From NCBI GenBank assembly GCA_018334495.1, contig JAGXLV010000001.1, forward strand, positions 62,001 to 126,000: a stretch of 64,000 nt of DNA, in the 5' to 3' direction. Origin of the DNA: Oleiphilaceae bacterium. Lineage in GTDB: Bacteria > Pseudomonadota > Gammaproteobacteria > Pseudomonadales > Oleiphilaceae. The notes below the pieces were generated by a model that had not been told where the DNA came from, did no database searches, and saw only the letters and a program-made list of their open reading frames with translations. Positions 1-8,575 of this stretch are shown here, one piece after another (the stretch's first letter is position 1; each line of letters starts with the position of its first letter). The position numbers and the translations under genes are program-made.

Positions 1-68
1 CCCGCGCCCAGAACCAGGCAAACTGGCGGGTCCGGCCGGTGCACGGAGGATTCCGGGGAGGCCATTAT

Positions 69-2921
69 CTACATCGCCTCTATGGCATTCCGCTGGTTTT
101 TCAGGCGCTCTTGGCTGCCGAGGGCGTCCTTGAGCTTGGCTTTCTCTTTGTCCACCACCTCCGCCGGCGCCTTGGCAGTGAACTTTTCATTGCCAAGCTT
201 GCCTTCGAGGCGCGCGATCTCCTTGTCCAGCCGTTCCAGTTCCCGGTCCAGCCGCGCCATCTCGGCGTCTTTATCAATCAGGCCTGCCATGGGCACCAGT
301 ACTTCCATGTCACCCACCAGCTGGGTTGCCGACATGGGCGCTTTGCAATCACCAAGCCATTGCAGGCTTTCAAGCTTGGCCAGGGAGCTGAGGAACTGGT
401 GGTTCTCGCGGCTACGGCGCTGATCCTGTTCATCACCGCCACGCAACAGAACCGGAATCTTCTTCGCAGGCGAGATATTCATTTCGCCGCGAATGTTGCG
501 CACGGCCTCGATGACGCCTTTGACCCATTGAATATCGCTGGTGGCGCCGGCGTCTTCCTGATCCTTGTCGGGTACCGGGTAGGGCTGCAGCATGATGCTG
601 TCACCGGTTTTACCCGCCAAAGGCGCGATGCGTTGCCATATTTCCTCGGTGATGAAGGGCATGATGGGGTGGGCCAGGCGCAAAACCGTTTCCAGTACAC
701 GCACCAGGGTGCGACGGGTGCCGCGCTTGGCCTCAGCCGTTGCGTTTTCATCGTTCAAGACTGGCTTGGAAAGCTCCAGGTACCAGTCGCAGTACTCATT
801 CCAGATGAATTCGTAAAGCGCGTAGGCGGCCAGATCGAAGCGGTACTGGTCAAGGTGCCGGATAACATCCTGCTCGCAGCGCTGGATTTCGCTGATAACC
901 CAGCGGTCCGCCAGGGAAAGGCTAACGTCGGAATTCTCGATGCCGCAATCCTCGCCCTCGGTGTTCATCAGCACATAACGAGCGGCATTCCACAGCTTGT
1001 TGCAGAAGTTGCGGTAGCCTTCCAGGCGCTTCATGTCCCAGTTGATGTCCCGGCCGGTGGTGGCCATGGCCGCGAGGGTAAAGCGCAGGGCATCGGTGCC
1101 GTGGGCGGCGATACCTTCCGGGAACTCCTTCTCCGTGCGCTTGCCAATTTTTTTGGCTAACTTTGGCTGCATCAGGTTGCCGGTGCGCTTTTCCAGCAGC
1201 TTGTCCAGTTCGATACCGTCGATCATGTCCAGAGGGTCCAGTACGTTGCCCTTGGATTTGGACATCTTGTCGCCGTGTTCGTCCCGGATCAGACCGGTAA
1301 CATACACCGTCTTGAAGGGAACCTGGGGCGTGCCGTCGTCGTTTTTCATGAAGTGCATGGTCATCATGATCATGCGGGCAACCCAGAAGAAAATAATGTC
1401 AAAGCCGGTGACCAGAACGTCGGTGGGGTGGAACGTTTTCAGGCGATCGGTCGTCTCGGGCCAGCCCAGGGTGGCGAATGTCCAGAGCGCGGAACTGAAC
1501 CAGGTATCCAGGACGTCGGCGTCCTGTGTCAGTGTCAGATCGCCCGCGAGACTGTATTTTTCACGTACGGCGGCTTCGTCACGGCCCACATAGATGTTGC
1601 CCTCGGCATCGTACCAGGCCGGAATCCGGTGGCCCCACCAGAGCTGGCGGGAGATGCACCAGTCCTGGATGTCCCGCATCCAGGAAAAATACATGTTCTC
1701 GTACTGCCTGGGCACGAACTCGATGCGACCGTCTTCTACCGCGGCAATGGCCGGTCCGGCCAGTTTTTTGGCGTCGGCGAACCACTGGTCCGTCAGCATG
1801 GGTTCAATAATGAGACCGGAGCGGTCGCCACGGGGGACGCTGAGCAGATGGTCCTCCACCTGGTGGACCAGGCCTTTAGCTTCCATGGCGGCGACTATGG
1901 CGGTGCGGGCGTCTTCCCGGCTCAGGCCCGCAAAAGCCGCGGGCAGGGTGCTGTCGATCCCGGTGTTCTCGCTGCCGTCACTGTTGAATACTTCAGCGAC
2001 AGCCAGGATGTTGGCGTCCTGGGTCAGCACATTGATCATGGGCAACTGGTTGCGCTTGCCTACGGCGTAGTCGTTGAAATCGTGGGCCGGGGTGATCTTG
2101 ACGCAGCCGCTGCCTTTTTCCGGATCGGCGTGCTCGTCGGCGATGATGGGAATATCGCGGTTGACCAGGGGCAGGCGCACGGTTTTGCCGATCAGGTGCT
2201 GGTAGCGTGTGTCCGTGGGGTGGACAGCCACCGCGGTGTCGCCCAGCATGGTTTCAGGCCGGGTGGTAGCAACGATCAGGTAGTCCTTGCCATCCTCGGT
2301 TTTGGCACCGTCGGCCAGGGGGTAGCGAAGGTGCCAGAAGTGGCCCTTTTCTTCCTTGTTCTCCACTTCCAGGTCGGAAATGGCGGTGTGCAGTTTGGGA
2401 TCCCAGTTGACCAGGCGTTTACCACGATAGACCAGGCCCTCGTCAAATAGCCGGATAAAGACTTCCTGCACGGCCTTGTAGAAACCCTCATCCATGGTGA
2501 AGCGTTCGTGCTCCCAGTCCACGGAGTTGCCCAGGCGACGCATCTGGCGGGTGATGTTGCCGCCGGATTCGGCCTTCCATTCCCAGATGCGTTTGATGAA
2601 CTCTTCCCGGCCCAGATCGTGGCGGGTTTTGTCTTCTTCGACGGCGATTTTGCGTTCCACCACCATTTGGGTGGCAATGCCGGCGTGATCGGTGCCTACC
2701 TGCCAAAGGGTGTTGCGGCCCTGCATGCGTTTGTAGCGGGTCAGGGTGTCCATGATGGTGTGCTGGAAGGCGTGACCCATGTGGAGACTGCCGGTGACAT
2801 TCGGCGGCGGGATCACCTGGCTGAAGGAGTCGCCCTGCCCGGAGGGGCGGAAGTAGCCTTTGGCTTCCCAGTTGTCGTACCACGGCTGTTCGATGTTTTC
2901 GGGCTGGTAGGTTTTTTCCAT
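69..2921 (-). CDS. valS: Valyl-tRNA synthetase
   Basis: Charges tRNA-Val with valine in the cytoplasm and hydrolyses mischarged Thr-tRNA-Val. The 950-residue protein is the usual length for bacterial ValRS. The class I signature HMGH is at residues 47-50 within [23 protein letters not shown] follows, and the KMSKS loop is at residues 552-556. The C-terminal 80 residues are rich in Glu, Lys and Leu and form the tRNA-binding coiled coil typical of ValRS. It is the last gene of a pepA-holC-valS order that is conserved in gammaproteobacteria. A 393-bp gap separates it from holC, so it may also have its own promoter: a TATAAT hexamer lies on the minus strand at 2976-2981, without a convincing -35. 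The stop codon is at 69-71, and nothing recognisable lies in positions 1-68. Confidence 0.98.
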   Translation of the reverse strand: MEKTYQPENIEQPWYDNWEAKGYFRPSGQGDSFSQVIPPPNVTGSLHMGHAFQHTIMDTLTRYKRMQGRNTLWQVGTDHAGIATQMVVERKIAVEEDKTRHDLGREEFIKRIWEWKAESGGNITRQMRRLGNSVDWEHERFTMDEGFYKAVQEVFIRLFDEGLVYRGKRLVNWDPKLHTAISDLEVENKEEKGHFWHLRYPLADGAKTEDGKDYLIVATTRPETMLGDTAVAVHPTDTRYQHLIGKTVRLPLVNRDIPIIADEHADPEKGSGCVKITPAHDFNDYAVGKRNQLPMINVLTQDANILAVAEVFNSDGSENTGIDSTLPAAFAGLSREDARTAIVAAMEAKGLVHQVEDHLLSVPRGDRSGLIIEPMLTDQWFADAKKLAGPAIAAVEDGRIEFVPRQYENMYFSWMRDIQDWCISRQLWWGHRIPAWYDAEGNIYVGRDEAAVREKYSLAGDLTLTQDADVLDTWFSSALWTFATLGWPETTDRLKTFHPTDVLVTGFDIIFFWVARMIMMTMHFMKNDDGTPQVPFKTVYVTGLIRDEHGDKMSKSKGNVLDPLDMIDGIELDKLLEKRTGNLMQPKLAKKIGKRTEKEFPEGIAAHGTDALRFTLAAMATTGRDINWDMKRLEGYRNFCNKLWNAARYVLMNTEGEDCGIENSDVSLSLADRWVISEIQRCEQDVIRHLDQYRFDLAAYALYEFIWNEYCDWYLELSKPVLNDENATAEAKRGTRRTLVRVLETVLRLAHPIMPFITEEIWQRIAPLAGKTGDSIMLQPYPVPDKDQEDAGATSDIQWVKGVIEAVRNIRGEMNISPAKKIPVLLRGGDEQDQRRSRENHQFLSSLAKLESLQWLGDCKAPMSATQLVGDMEVLVPMAGLIDKDAEMARLDRELERLDKEIARLEGKLGNEKFTAKAPAEVVDKEKAKLKDALGSQERLKNQRNAIEAM

Positions 2922-3314
2922 GGGTGTCTGCTAATGGCCGGTTATGGGTAAAAAATGAGGCATTTGAGTCGGCTAATTATACATAGTCCTGGGTTGGGCG
3001 GCGAACCCTGAGCTTGGCATTTGGTTCTATGTAGGACTGAGGGCCGGGAGTCGGCGGGCAAGTGGGGTACCTCTTTCCCGGACACGCCCGCAAGTACATC
3101 CATGTAGGGCTCGGCTGTGGCCATCCCTGGCCACAGACGGTCCGGGAAAGAGGTACCCCGCTTACGCGCTTCTTACTGTTTGCTATTCGCGTGATCGGTC
3201 AAAACTTTAAATTCTAGGATTAATGGATTGAGCACAGGGGAGTCTGGCGATGAGCAAGGAAGAGGCCGTCCCATCCTTGCGTACTCCGAAGTCTGGAAAC
3301 CAGAAAAACCTGAG
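2922..3314. other. Intergenic region between holC and valS with a palindromic repeat
   Basis: This 393-bp non-coding stretch holds a possible valS -10 hexamer (TATAAT on the minus strand, 2976-2981) and the large inverted repeat listed separately at about 3058-3166. I see no convincing small gene; the short frames here are only the two sides of the palindrome. Confidence 0.6.
3058..3166. repeat. Dispersed long palindromic repeat, copy 1
   Basis: A perfect 19-bp outer stem pairs 3064-3082 with 3141-3159. It extends to about 24 bp with two mismatches. An inner 9-bp hairpin pairs 3115-3123 with 3128-3136 around a TCCC loop. Between the stems is the segment ACGCCCGCAAGTAC, then TGTAGGGCTCGG, which recurs at 14040-14072 in the same arrangement of nested stems. 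The stem sequences differ between the copies while the core is conserved, which suggests a mobile or structured intergenic element rather than a simple terminator. Confidence 0.75.
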
Positions 3315-3800
3315 TCAAAGTTGTTTTGAGCTGGCTTTGGTCTTGCGCTGGTCATGCACTCGGGGCTCGATGCCCATGGCGCGTAACTGCTTGAAATGCT
3401 GCCGCGCCTGGTTGAGAACCTCGGGGTCATTCTGGGCCACCAGAGCCAGCCGTTTGAACTGATCGGCATCGGCCGGCAGCTTGGCCGACAGGATTATGAC
3501 CGTGTCCCAGTCCTGGGCTGTTGGTTGGTTCAGCAGTATTCCGACGGGGTCGGAGCAGGGGGTGCCTGGCTCGGAGATGAGGGTGTGGGGAATAAAAGCA
3601 TCCGGACGGACCTGCCAGAGCAGGTCGTCCAGTTCTTCGGCCTGGGCGGCCGAGTCGCAGATTATGCCGACCCGGTCACCCTGTAGATAGGCTTTTTCCG
3701 CAAGCCGCGCCGCGTGAATCAGGCGGGCGGCCGGGGTGGTCTGAGCGAGGATGTGAAACCAGTAGGACCGGTCGCTCTCCGCGGCTTTATTTGCCGACAT
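3315..3800 (-). CDS. holC: DNA polymerase III chi subunit
   Basis: Chi subunit of the DNA polymerase III clamp loader. In the family it binds psi (HolD) and contacts single-strand binding protein. The protein has 161 residues, close to the E. coli HolC length of 147. It shows the HolC pattern: a short N-terminal strand (FHILAQTT), a conserved Leu/Ala helix with GDRVGIICDS, then LDDLLWQ and FIPH. Its start overlaps the pepA stop by 14 bp (3787-3800), so translation is probably coupled to pepA. The order pepA-holC-valS supports the call. The 20-residue basic C-terminal tail is less conserved in the family. Confidence 0.93.
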   Translation of the reverse strand: MSANKAAESDRSYWFHILAQTTPAARLIHAARLAEKAYLQGDRVGIICDSAAQAEELDDLLWQVRPDAFIPHTLISEPGTPCSDPVGILLNQPTAQDWDTVIILSAKLPADADQFKRLALVAQNDPEVLNQARQHFKQLRAMGIEPRVHDQRKTKASSKQL

Positions 3801-5274
3801 GGGACAGCACGTAATCTACCAGCAAGGGTACCGGACGGCCGGAGGAACCCTTGGCTGCGCCCGTGTGCCAGGCGGTGCCGGCGATGTCCAGATGGGCCCA
3901 GCGGTAGTCTTTGGTGAATCGTGACAGGAAGCAGGCGGCGGTTATGGAACCGGCGGGGCGACCGCCAATGTTCTGCATGTCGGCAAAATTGCTATCCAGT
4001 TGCGACTGGTATTCGTCCCAGATCGGCAGGCGCCAGACCCGGTCACAGGAGCTCTCACCGGCAGATGTCAGTTGTTCGGCCAGGGCGTCGTCGTTGCTGA
4101 ACAGGCCGGTGGCTTGACGGCCCAGGGCCATGATGACCGCGCCGGTTAGAGTGGCCAGGTCGACGACAGTGGCCGGGTCGAATTTCTTGACGTAAGTGAG
4201 GGCGTCGCAAAGTACCAGGCGGCCTTCCGCGTCAGTGTTCAGTATTTCGATGGTCTGGCCCGACATCGACGTGACAATATCACCGGGTCGCGTCGCGGTG
4301 CCGCTGGGCATGTTTTCGGCGGCGGCAATAACGGCGACGACATTCAGGGCCGGCTTGATTTCCGCGATGGCCTGCATGGCACCGAAAACACTGGCGGCGC
4401 CGCCCATGTCGTATTTCATCTCGTCCATGCCTTCGCCGGGCTTGATGCTGATGCCGCCACTGTCGAAGGTGATGCCTTTGCCTACCAGAACATGGGGTTT
4501 GTCGTCGGCCTTGCCACCGCGATATTCCATAACGATCAATCTGGCGGGCTGGGCGCTGCCGGCGGATACCGACAAAAGACTGCCCATGCCCAGTTTTGCC
4601 ATTTGCTCTTCATCGAGTATCTCGGTTTTGATGACATCGTGATCTTTGCTGAGCTTCTGTGCCTGCTCGCCGAGCCATGTCGGGTGGCAGACGTTAGGCG
4701 GGGTATTGCCCAGATCACGGGTCAGGTTCATGCCACGGCCGGTGGCCAATCCCAGGTCAAGGGCATTCTGCAACGCTCCGCTGGAGTCAGATGCGGCCAC
4801 GGTTATGTCAGTCAGTTTGCGCTCAGGCGGCGCTTCGCTTTTAAAACCGGTAAAGCGGTAGGTGTGTTCTTCAATGCTGCGCCCGATCCGGCTCAGGTTC
4901 TGGGCTTCGCTGGCGTCAGCGTTGTTGGTGGTGGTGTCGGCCAGTGCCAGCACGGCGTGTTTTGACGGCGCCTCTCTCAGTTCCTTGACGACTGCAGCCA
5001 GGACTTTGAAATAGTTGGAGGGCGAACGGTCGCTGTCGGCGCCGGTGCCTACGATCAGAACGCGGCTCCAGGGTTGCCCGCTGACCGGCACCATGAGGGT
5101 GGAGGCCAGCTTGCCGGAGACATCGCCGGCCTTGTTGAGTTCGCCAATGAGCCCGCCCAGAAGCTCATCCGCTTTCAGGGTGGAGTCAGGCCATGTGCCT
5201 TTTTCGGGCACAGCCAGAGCCAGGCAGTCAGCTTTGGTGCTGATAATGGATTCGCTGCTCAGGTTTACGTTCAT
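3787..5274 (-). CDS. pepA: Leucyl aminopeptidase (M17 family)
   Basis: Two-metal cytosolic exopeptidase that releases N-terminal residues, preferring Leu. E. coli PepA is also a DNA-binding protein used in Xer recombination and carAB control. The family signature NTDAEGRL lies near residues 345-352, and the metal-ligand stretch GKGITFDSGG is upstream. I chose the ATG at 5274 (495 residues) because GGAGAG lies just upstream. An earlier in-frame ATG at 5316 would add 14 residues that are poor in conserved features. The gene is divergent from lptF, as in E. coli, and overlaps holC by 14 bp. Confidence 0.95.
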   Translation of the reverse strand: MNVNLSSESIISTKADCLALAVPEKGTWPDSTLKADELLGGLIGELNKAGDVSGKLASTLMVPVSGQPWSRVLIVGTGADSDRSPSNYFKVLAAVVKELREAPSKHAVLALADTTTNNADASEAQNLSRIGRSIEEHTYRFTGFKSEAPPERKLTDITVAASDSSGALQNALDLGLATGRGMNLTRDLGNTPPNVCHPTWLGEQAQKLSKDHDVIKTEILDEEQMAKLGMGSLLSVSAGSAQPARLIVMEYRGGKADDKPHVLVGKGITFDSGGISIKPGEGMDEMKYDMGGAASVFGAMQAIAEIKPALNVVAVIAAAENMPSGTATRPGDIVTSMSGQTIEILNTDAEGRLVLCDALTYVKKFDPATVVDLATLTGAVIMALGRQATGLFSNDDALAEQLTSAGESSCDRVWRLPIWDEYQSQLDSNFADMQNIGGRPAGSITAACFLSRFTKDYRWAHLDIAGTAWHTGAAKGSSGRPVPLLVDYVLSHVGK

Positions 5275-5639
5275 AAACTCTCCGGTGCTCGGTGCTGTCA
5301 TAAATGGATGCGTCAACTGGACGGACGCTATTCTTGATGCACCATAGGATTATGGTTATGGCGACATTTATCAAGCGTATTGGCAGTTTTGGCAGCTTAC
5401 CGCCGCCCGCCGGTTGTCCCCCTCCGCTGTTATTCGGGGCACAGGTTTCATAGTATAGTTGCGGCCTCAGTCATTGTGTCGTCCGGTTAGCGAATTTATC
5501 AGGCAGTACACGATGGCCATTGCCTATAGACTGACCCGCTGGCGCCATGAATAATACCCGGCCCTGGCATTTACGATTATAAGGCCCGGACAGACTGCCG
5601 GGTGCCAGAACTTCCTTTGCCATTTGGATTGAAATCGCT
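5275..5639. other. Divergent promoter region pepA / lptF
   Basis: The 365 bp between the divergent pepA and lptF must hold promoters for both. A TATAGT hexamer on the plus strand at 5454-5459 is a possible lptF -10, but no good -35 accompanies it. On the minus strand TTGATA near 5370 could be part of a pepA promoter. No open frame here looks coding. Confidence 0.4.
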
Positions 5640-6743
5640 TTGACCCTCATTTTTCGCTATCTGACCCGACAAGTGATGATCAGCATGCTGGCGGTATCCA
5701 GTATTTTGCTGTTGGTGTTCATGAGTGGGCGGTTTATCAAGTATCTGGCGGATGCCGCTGCTGGAGAGCTTTCCGGTGATGTGCTGTTCCAGATTATGGC
5801 CTACCGTTTTCCGGGTTTTCTGGAGCTCATTCTGCCGCTGGGATTTTTTATCGGCATTCTGTTGGCCTACGGCCGCATGTATCTGGAAAGCGAAATGACG
5901 GTGCTTTTTGCCTGCGGTGTCAGTGAGCGCCAGGTGGTGGGGCAAACATTGGTCGGAAGTCTGCTGGTCATGTTGGTTGTCGGCGCGACCAGTCTTTATA
6001 TCTCGCCCTGGGGAATGGAAAAGGTCGAAGCTATTTTTAACGAACAGCGCCAGGCTACTGAATTCGAAATGCTCGCTCCCGGTCGGTTTCAGGAGTTGGG
6101 GTCTGGTAACCGGGTAACTTATACGCAATCCCTGAGCGACGACAAACAGGAGCTCAGGGGTGTCTTTATTGCCGAATTTTCGCCCGATGACAATCAGTTA
6201 ACCCTGATTTCCGCTGATACCGGCTCCCAGTTTGTTGATGATGAAACCGGTAGTCGTTTTCTCGTGCTTGAAAACGGCACCCGGTTTCAAGGCGTACCTG
6301 GCCGGCTGGATTATGATGTCGCCGAGTACGACGCTTACGGCCTTAAAGTGAGTGGTGGCGAGGGCCGTACTCGCAGGTTGGACGAGGCCATCAGTACCCG
6401 GGCGTTGATGGAATCGACGGATCCCGACCATCGTGCCACCTTGCACTGGCGCTTTTCCCTGCCATTGATCGTACCGATTGTTACGCTTTTGGCGGTCCGG
6501 CTGAGTCGTGTTAATCCGCGTCAGGGCCGATTTTTCCACCTTTTGCCGGCCATGCTGCTTTATATAATGTACCTCGGGTTACTTATTGTCGCCAGGGATG
6601 CTCTGGCTGCGGAACAAGTGCCTGAGTGGGTTGGCATGTTCTGGGTGCATTTGCTCTTTCTCGGCCTTGCCCTGTGGCTGCAGCTAGGGCCGGCCTGGTT
6701 GAGGCGTCGCCGCTTACAACGCGAGGCCGAGCCCCATGCGTAA
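5640..6743 (+). CDS. lptF: LPS export ABC transporter permease LptF
   Basis: Inner-membrane half of the LptB2FG exporter, which extracts lipopolysaccharide and feeds the Lpt bridge to the outer membrane. The 367 residues show three N-terminal membrane segments (about 12-32, 55-75 and 95-120), a periplasmic beta-jellyroll-type middle, and three C-terminal segments including the family motif VNPRQGR. The start is TTG at 5640: the translated N-terminus MTLIFRYLTRQ lines up with E. coli LptF, and no ATG lies upstream in frame. The first internal ATG would delete the conserved start. It overlaps lptG by 8 bp (6736-6743), so the pair is a translationally coupled operon. Confidence 0.95.
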   Translation: MTLIFRYLTRQVMISMLAVSSILLLVFMSGRFIKYLADAAAGELSGDVLFQIMAYRFPGFLELILPLGFFIGILLAYGRMYLESEMTVLFACGVSERQVVGQTLVGSLLVMLVVGATSLYISPWGMEKVEAIFNEQRQATEFEMLAPGRFQELGSGNRVTYTQSLSDDKQELRGVFIAEFSPDDNQLTLISADTGSQFVDDETGSRFLVLENGTRFQGVPGRLDYDVAEYDAYGLKVSGGEGRTRRLDEAISTRALMESTDPDHRATLHWRFSLPLIVPIVTLLAVRLSRVNPRQGRFFHLLPAMLLYIMYLGLLIVARDALAAEQVPEWVGMFWVHLLFLGLALWLQLGPAWLRRRRLQREAEPHA

Positions 6744-7797
6744 GATTGATCGCTATGTGATGAGCTCCGTGGGCTCAGCCACTTTTCTTGTCATGGTCGT
6801 GGTGCTCTCGCTGGACTTTATTTTTGCGTTCATCGCCGAACTGGATGATACCCGCAACGACTATCAGACTCTGGAAGCTCTGATGTTCGTAGTCATGACC
6901 CTGCCCAGGCGTATCTACGAGTTTCTCCCATTGGGGGCTTTTATGGGATGCCTTGTAGGCCTGGGGGCCATGGCCAGTTCTTCTGAGTTGACTGTCATTC
7001 GGGCGGCCGGTGTATCAATCCGGCGCATTGTCTGGTCGGCCATGAAGCCTACGTTGCTGGTGGTGGTGATGGGGCTGCTGATTGGCGAATACCTGGCGCC
7101 ACCGTTTGAGCGCATGGCGCAAAGCCAGAAGGCAATTGCCGAAGGGGCGGGCCAGAACGTCCCCTCGGCATCCGGTGTATGGCACAGAGAAGGTGACACC
7201 TTTATTCACCTGAACGCGGTGCAACCCAACGGTGATATCCGTGGGGTGTCGCTTTTCCGGTTTGAAGAGGAACACTGGATGGCCTCGGCAACTCATGCCA
7301 AACAGGCGATTTATCAGGGTGATCATTGGCAATTGCGAGACGTTTCCACGACAGAACTGAGCAGGGATGGCGCTACACTGGACACCCGGTCGACTCAGCG
7401 CTGGGACAGCGGGCTGTCGCCGGACGTGCTCAGCGTGCTTATCGTCGACCCGGATGACCTGTCTATCGCCGGCCTGTTTACCTACGCGTCCTACCTGGAT
7501 GAACAGGGCCTGCTCGCATCTACTTACTGGCTGGCTTTTTGGAAAAAGGTGTTGATGCCTCTGGGTACGGCGGTGATGGTGCTGGTCGCCATTTCCTTTA
7601 TTTTTGGCCCGCTGCGATCAGTGACCATGGGGTTTCGGGTCTTCACCGGGTTGATCGTCGGTCTGCTGTTCAAGTACATGCAGGATTTGTTGGGACCGAT
7701 GAGCGTGGTTTACGGTTTTAATCCGGTCCTGGCGATTCTGTTGCCAATCGCGATCAGCGCCATCGCCGGCTTTGTGCTGATGCGCAGGGCTGGATAG
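6736..7797 (+). CDS. lptG: LPS export ABC transporter permease LptG
   Basis: Partner permease of LptF in the LptB2FG lipopolysaccharide exporter. The 353 residues have the typical layout: MRKIDRYVMSSVG start, a first membrane segment at about 13-33, two more before residue 130, a periplasmic domain, and three C-terminal segments. The signature near 295 (FGPLRSVTMGFRV) matches the LptG region that precedes the fifth membrane helix. The ATG at 6736 lies inside the end of lptF. The ATPase LptB is not in this window. The gene ends 7 bp before the convergent RDD gene. Confidence 0.96.
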   Translation: MRKIDRYVMSSVGSATFLVMVVVLSLDFIFAFIAELDDTRNDYQTLEALMFVVMTLPRRIYEFLPLGAFMGCLVGLGAMASSSELTVIRAAGVSIRRIVWSAMKPTLLVVVMGLLIGEYLAPPFERMAQSQKAIAEGAGQNVPSASGVWHREGDTFIHLNAVQPNGDIRGVSLFRFEEEHWMASATHAKQAIYQGDHWQLRDVSTTELSRDGATLDTRSTQRWDSGLSPDVLSVLIVDPDDLSIAGLFTYASYLDEQGLLASTYWLAFWKKVLMPLGTAVMVLVAISFIFGPLRSVTMGFRVFTGLIVGLLFKYMQDLLGPMSVVYGFNPVLAILLPIAISAIAGFVLMRRAG

Positions 7798-7803
7798 CGG
7801 GTC

Positions 7804-8286
7804 TCAGTCCTTGGGTACGCTCACAACGCGGCTTTCCGAGAAACGGTCGTGCCAGGTTGCCCGCTGGGGGTCAAACAGCATCCACCAGTAGCCCAGTCCT
7901 GCTGCGAGCCAGCTCACCCAGCTCATCATGAATCTAAGCAGGGCCTGCAGCCAGCTTATGGAGGTGCCATTGTTGTTCTCGACGCGAATACGCCAGACCT
8001 GCATGCCCAGGGTTTGGCCACTGCGGGTCCAGAAGTAGCCGAAAAAAAGGTAGAGAGAGACGAGCAACACCAACGTAAGCAGTGGGTCGGTGTTCAGTTT
8101 ACCGCCTTCGGCCAGTGCCTGGTATTGATCAAAACCGATGGTCCAGGCCGCGAGAAGAGTGTACGCCCAGGTAATGACCAGCAGCACCGCGATACAGATC
8201 AGGCCATCATAAAGCATTGCCAGTAGACGTTTAAGCAGGCTGGCGGGGGGCAGGATTTCTTCCTGGTCATGAAAGCGGCGTGGCAT
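7804..8286 (-). CDS. RDD family membrane protein
   Basis: Small integral membrane protein of the RDD family (160 residues), function unknown. The opening LLKRLLAMLYDGLICIAVLL contains the Arg-x-x-x-x-x-Asp pattern (R19...D27) that names the family. It is followed by hydrophobic segments at about 30-50, 70-90 and 120-140, and the family's C-terminal WHDRFSESRVV is present. GGAG lies 6 bp upstream of the ATG. It converges on lptG with a 6-bp gap and diverges from alaS. Some RDD proteins have been proposed as Na+/H+ antiporters; nothing in this sequence tests that. Confidence 0.85.
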   Translation of the reverse strand: MPRRFHDQEEILPPASLLKRLLAMLYDGLICIAVLLVITWAYTLLAAWTIGFDQYQALAEGGKLNTDPLLTLVLLVSLYLFFGYFWTRSGQTLGMQVWRIRVENNNGTSISWLQALLRFMMSWVSWLAAGLGYWWMLFDPQRATWHDRFSESRVVSVPKD

Positions 8287-8575
8287 GAAGGCTCCGAAAG
8301 GGTCGTGCTGCTACAAGGGATGAGTGGGTGACAAAAACGCCCACCAGTATAACCTATTCCTCATTGCGTTTTCTGCGGGGGTGGCCGGAACGCATTCGCT
8401 TTGAGGGCCAACCGGGTCAAGTTGCTGGCAGCGGCTGGTTTTCTCATTTTTACTCCCCGCGGCCTATGTTAAAGTGTCATCATTCTGTCGCCTGACCGGC
8501 GTCATTTGCTGCTATTGTGCCGGTCTTGTATCCAAAATATTCATTATTGAGTGACTAATCAGTCAGGACGATTCT
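8287..8575. promoter_or_regulatory. Divergent promoter region RDD gene / alaS
   Basis: This 289-bp gap lies between two divergent genes, so promoters for both must lie here. AGGA precedes the alaS ATG by about 9 bases. TATGTT at 8464-8469 is a possible alaS -10 with only weak upstream support. I see no small gene. Confidence 0.35.

Noticed and set aside
3058-3166. Small minus-strand gene at 2942-3124
   Set aside because: Its frame runs through the palindromic repeat; no ribosome site and no coding signal.
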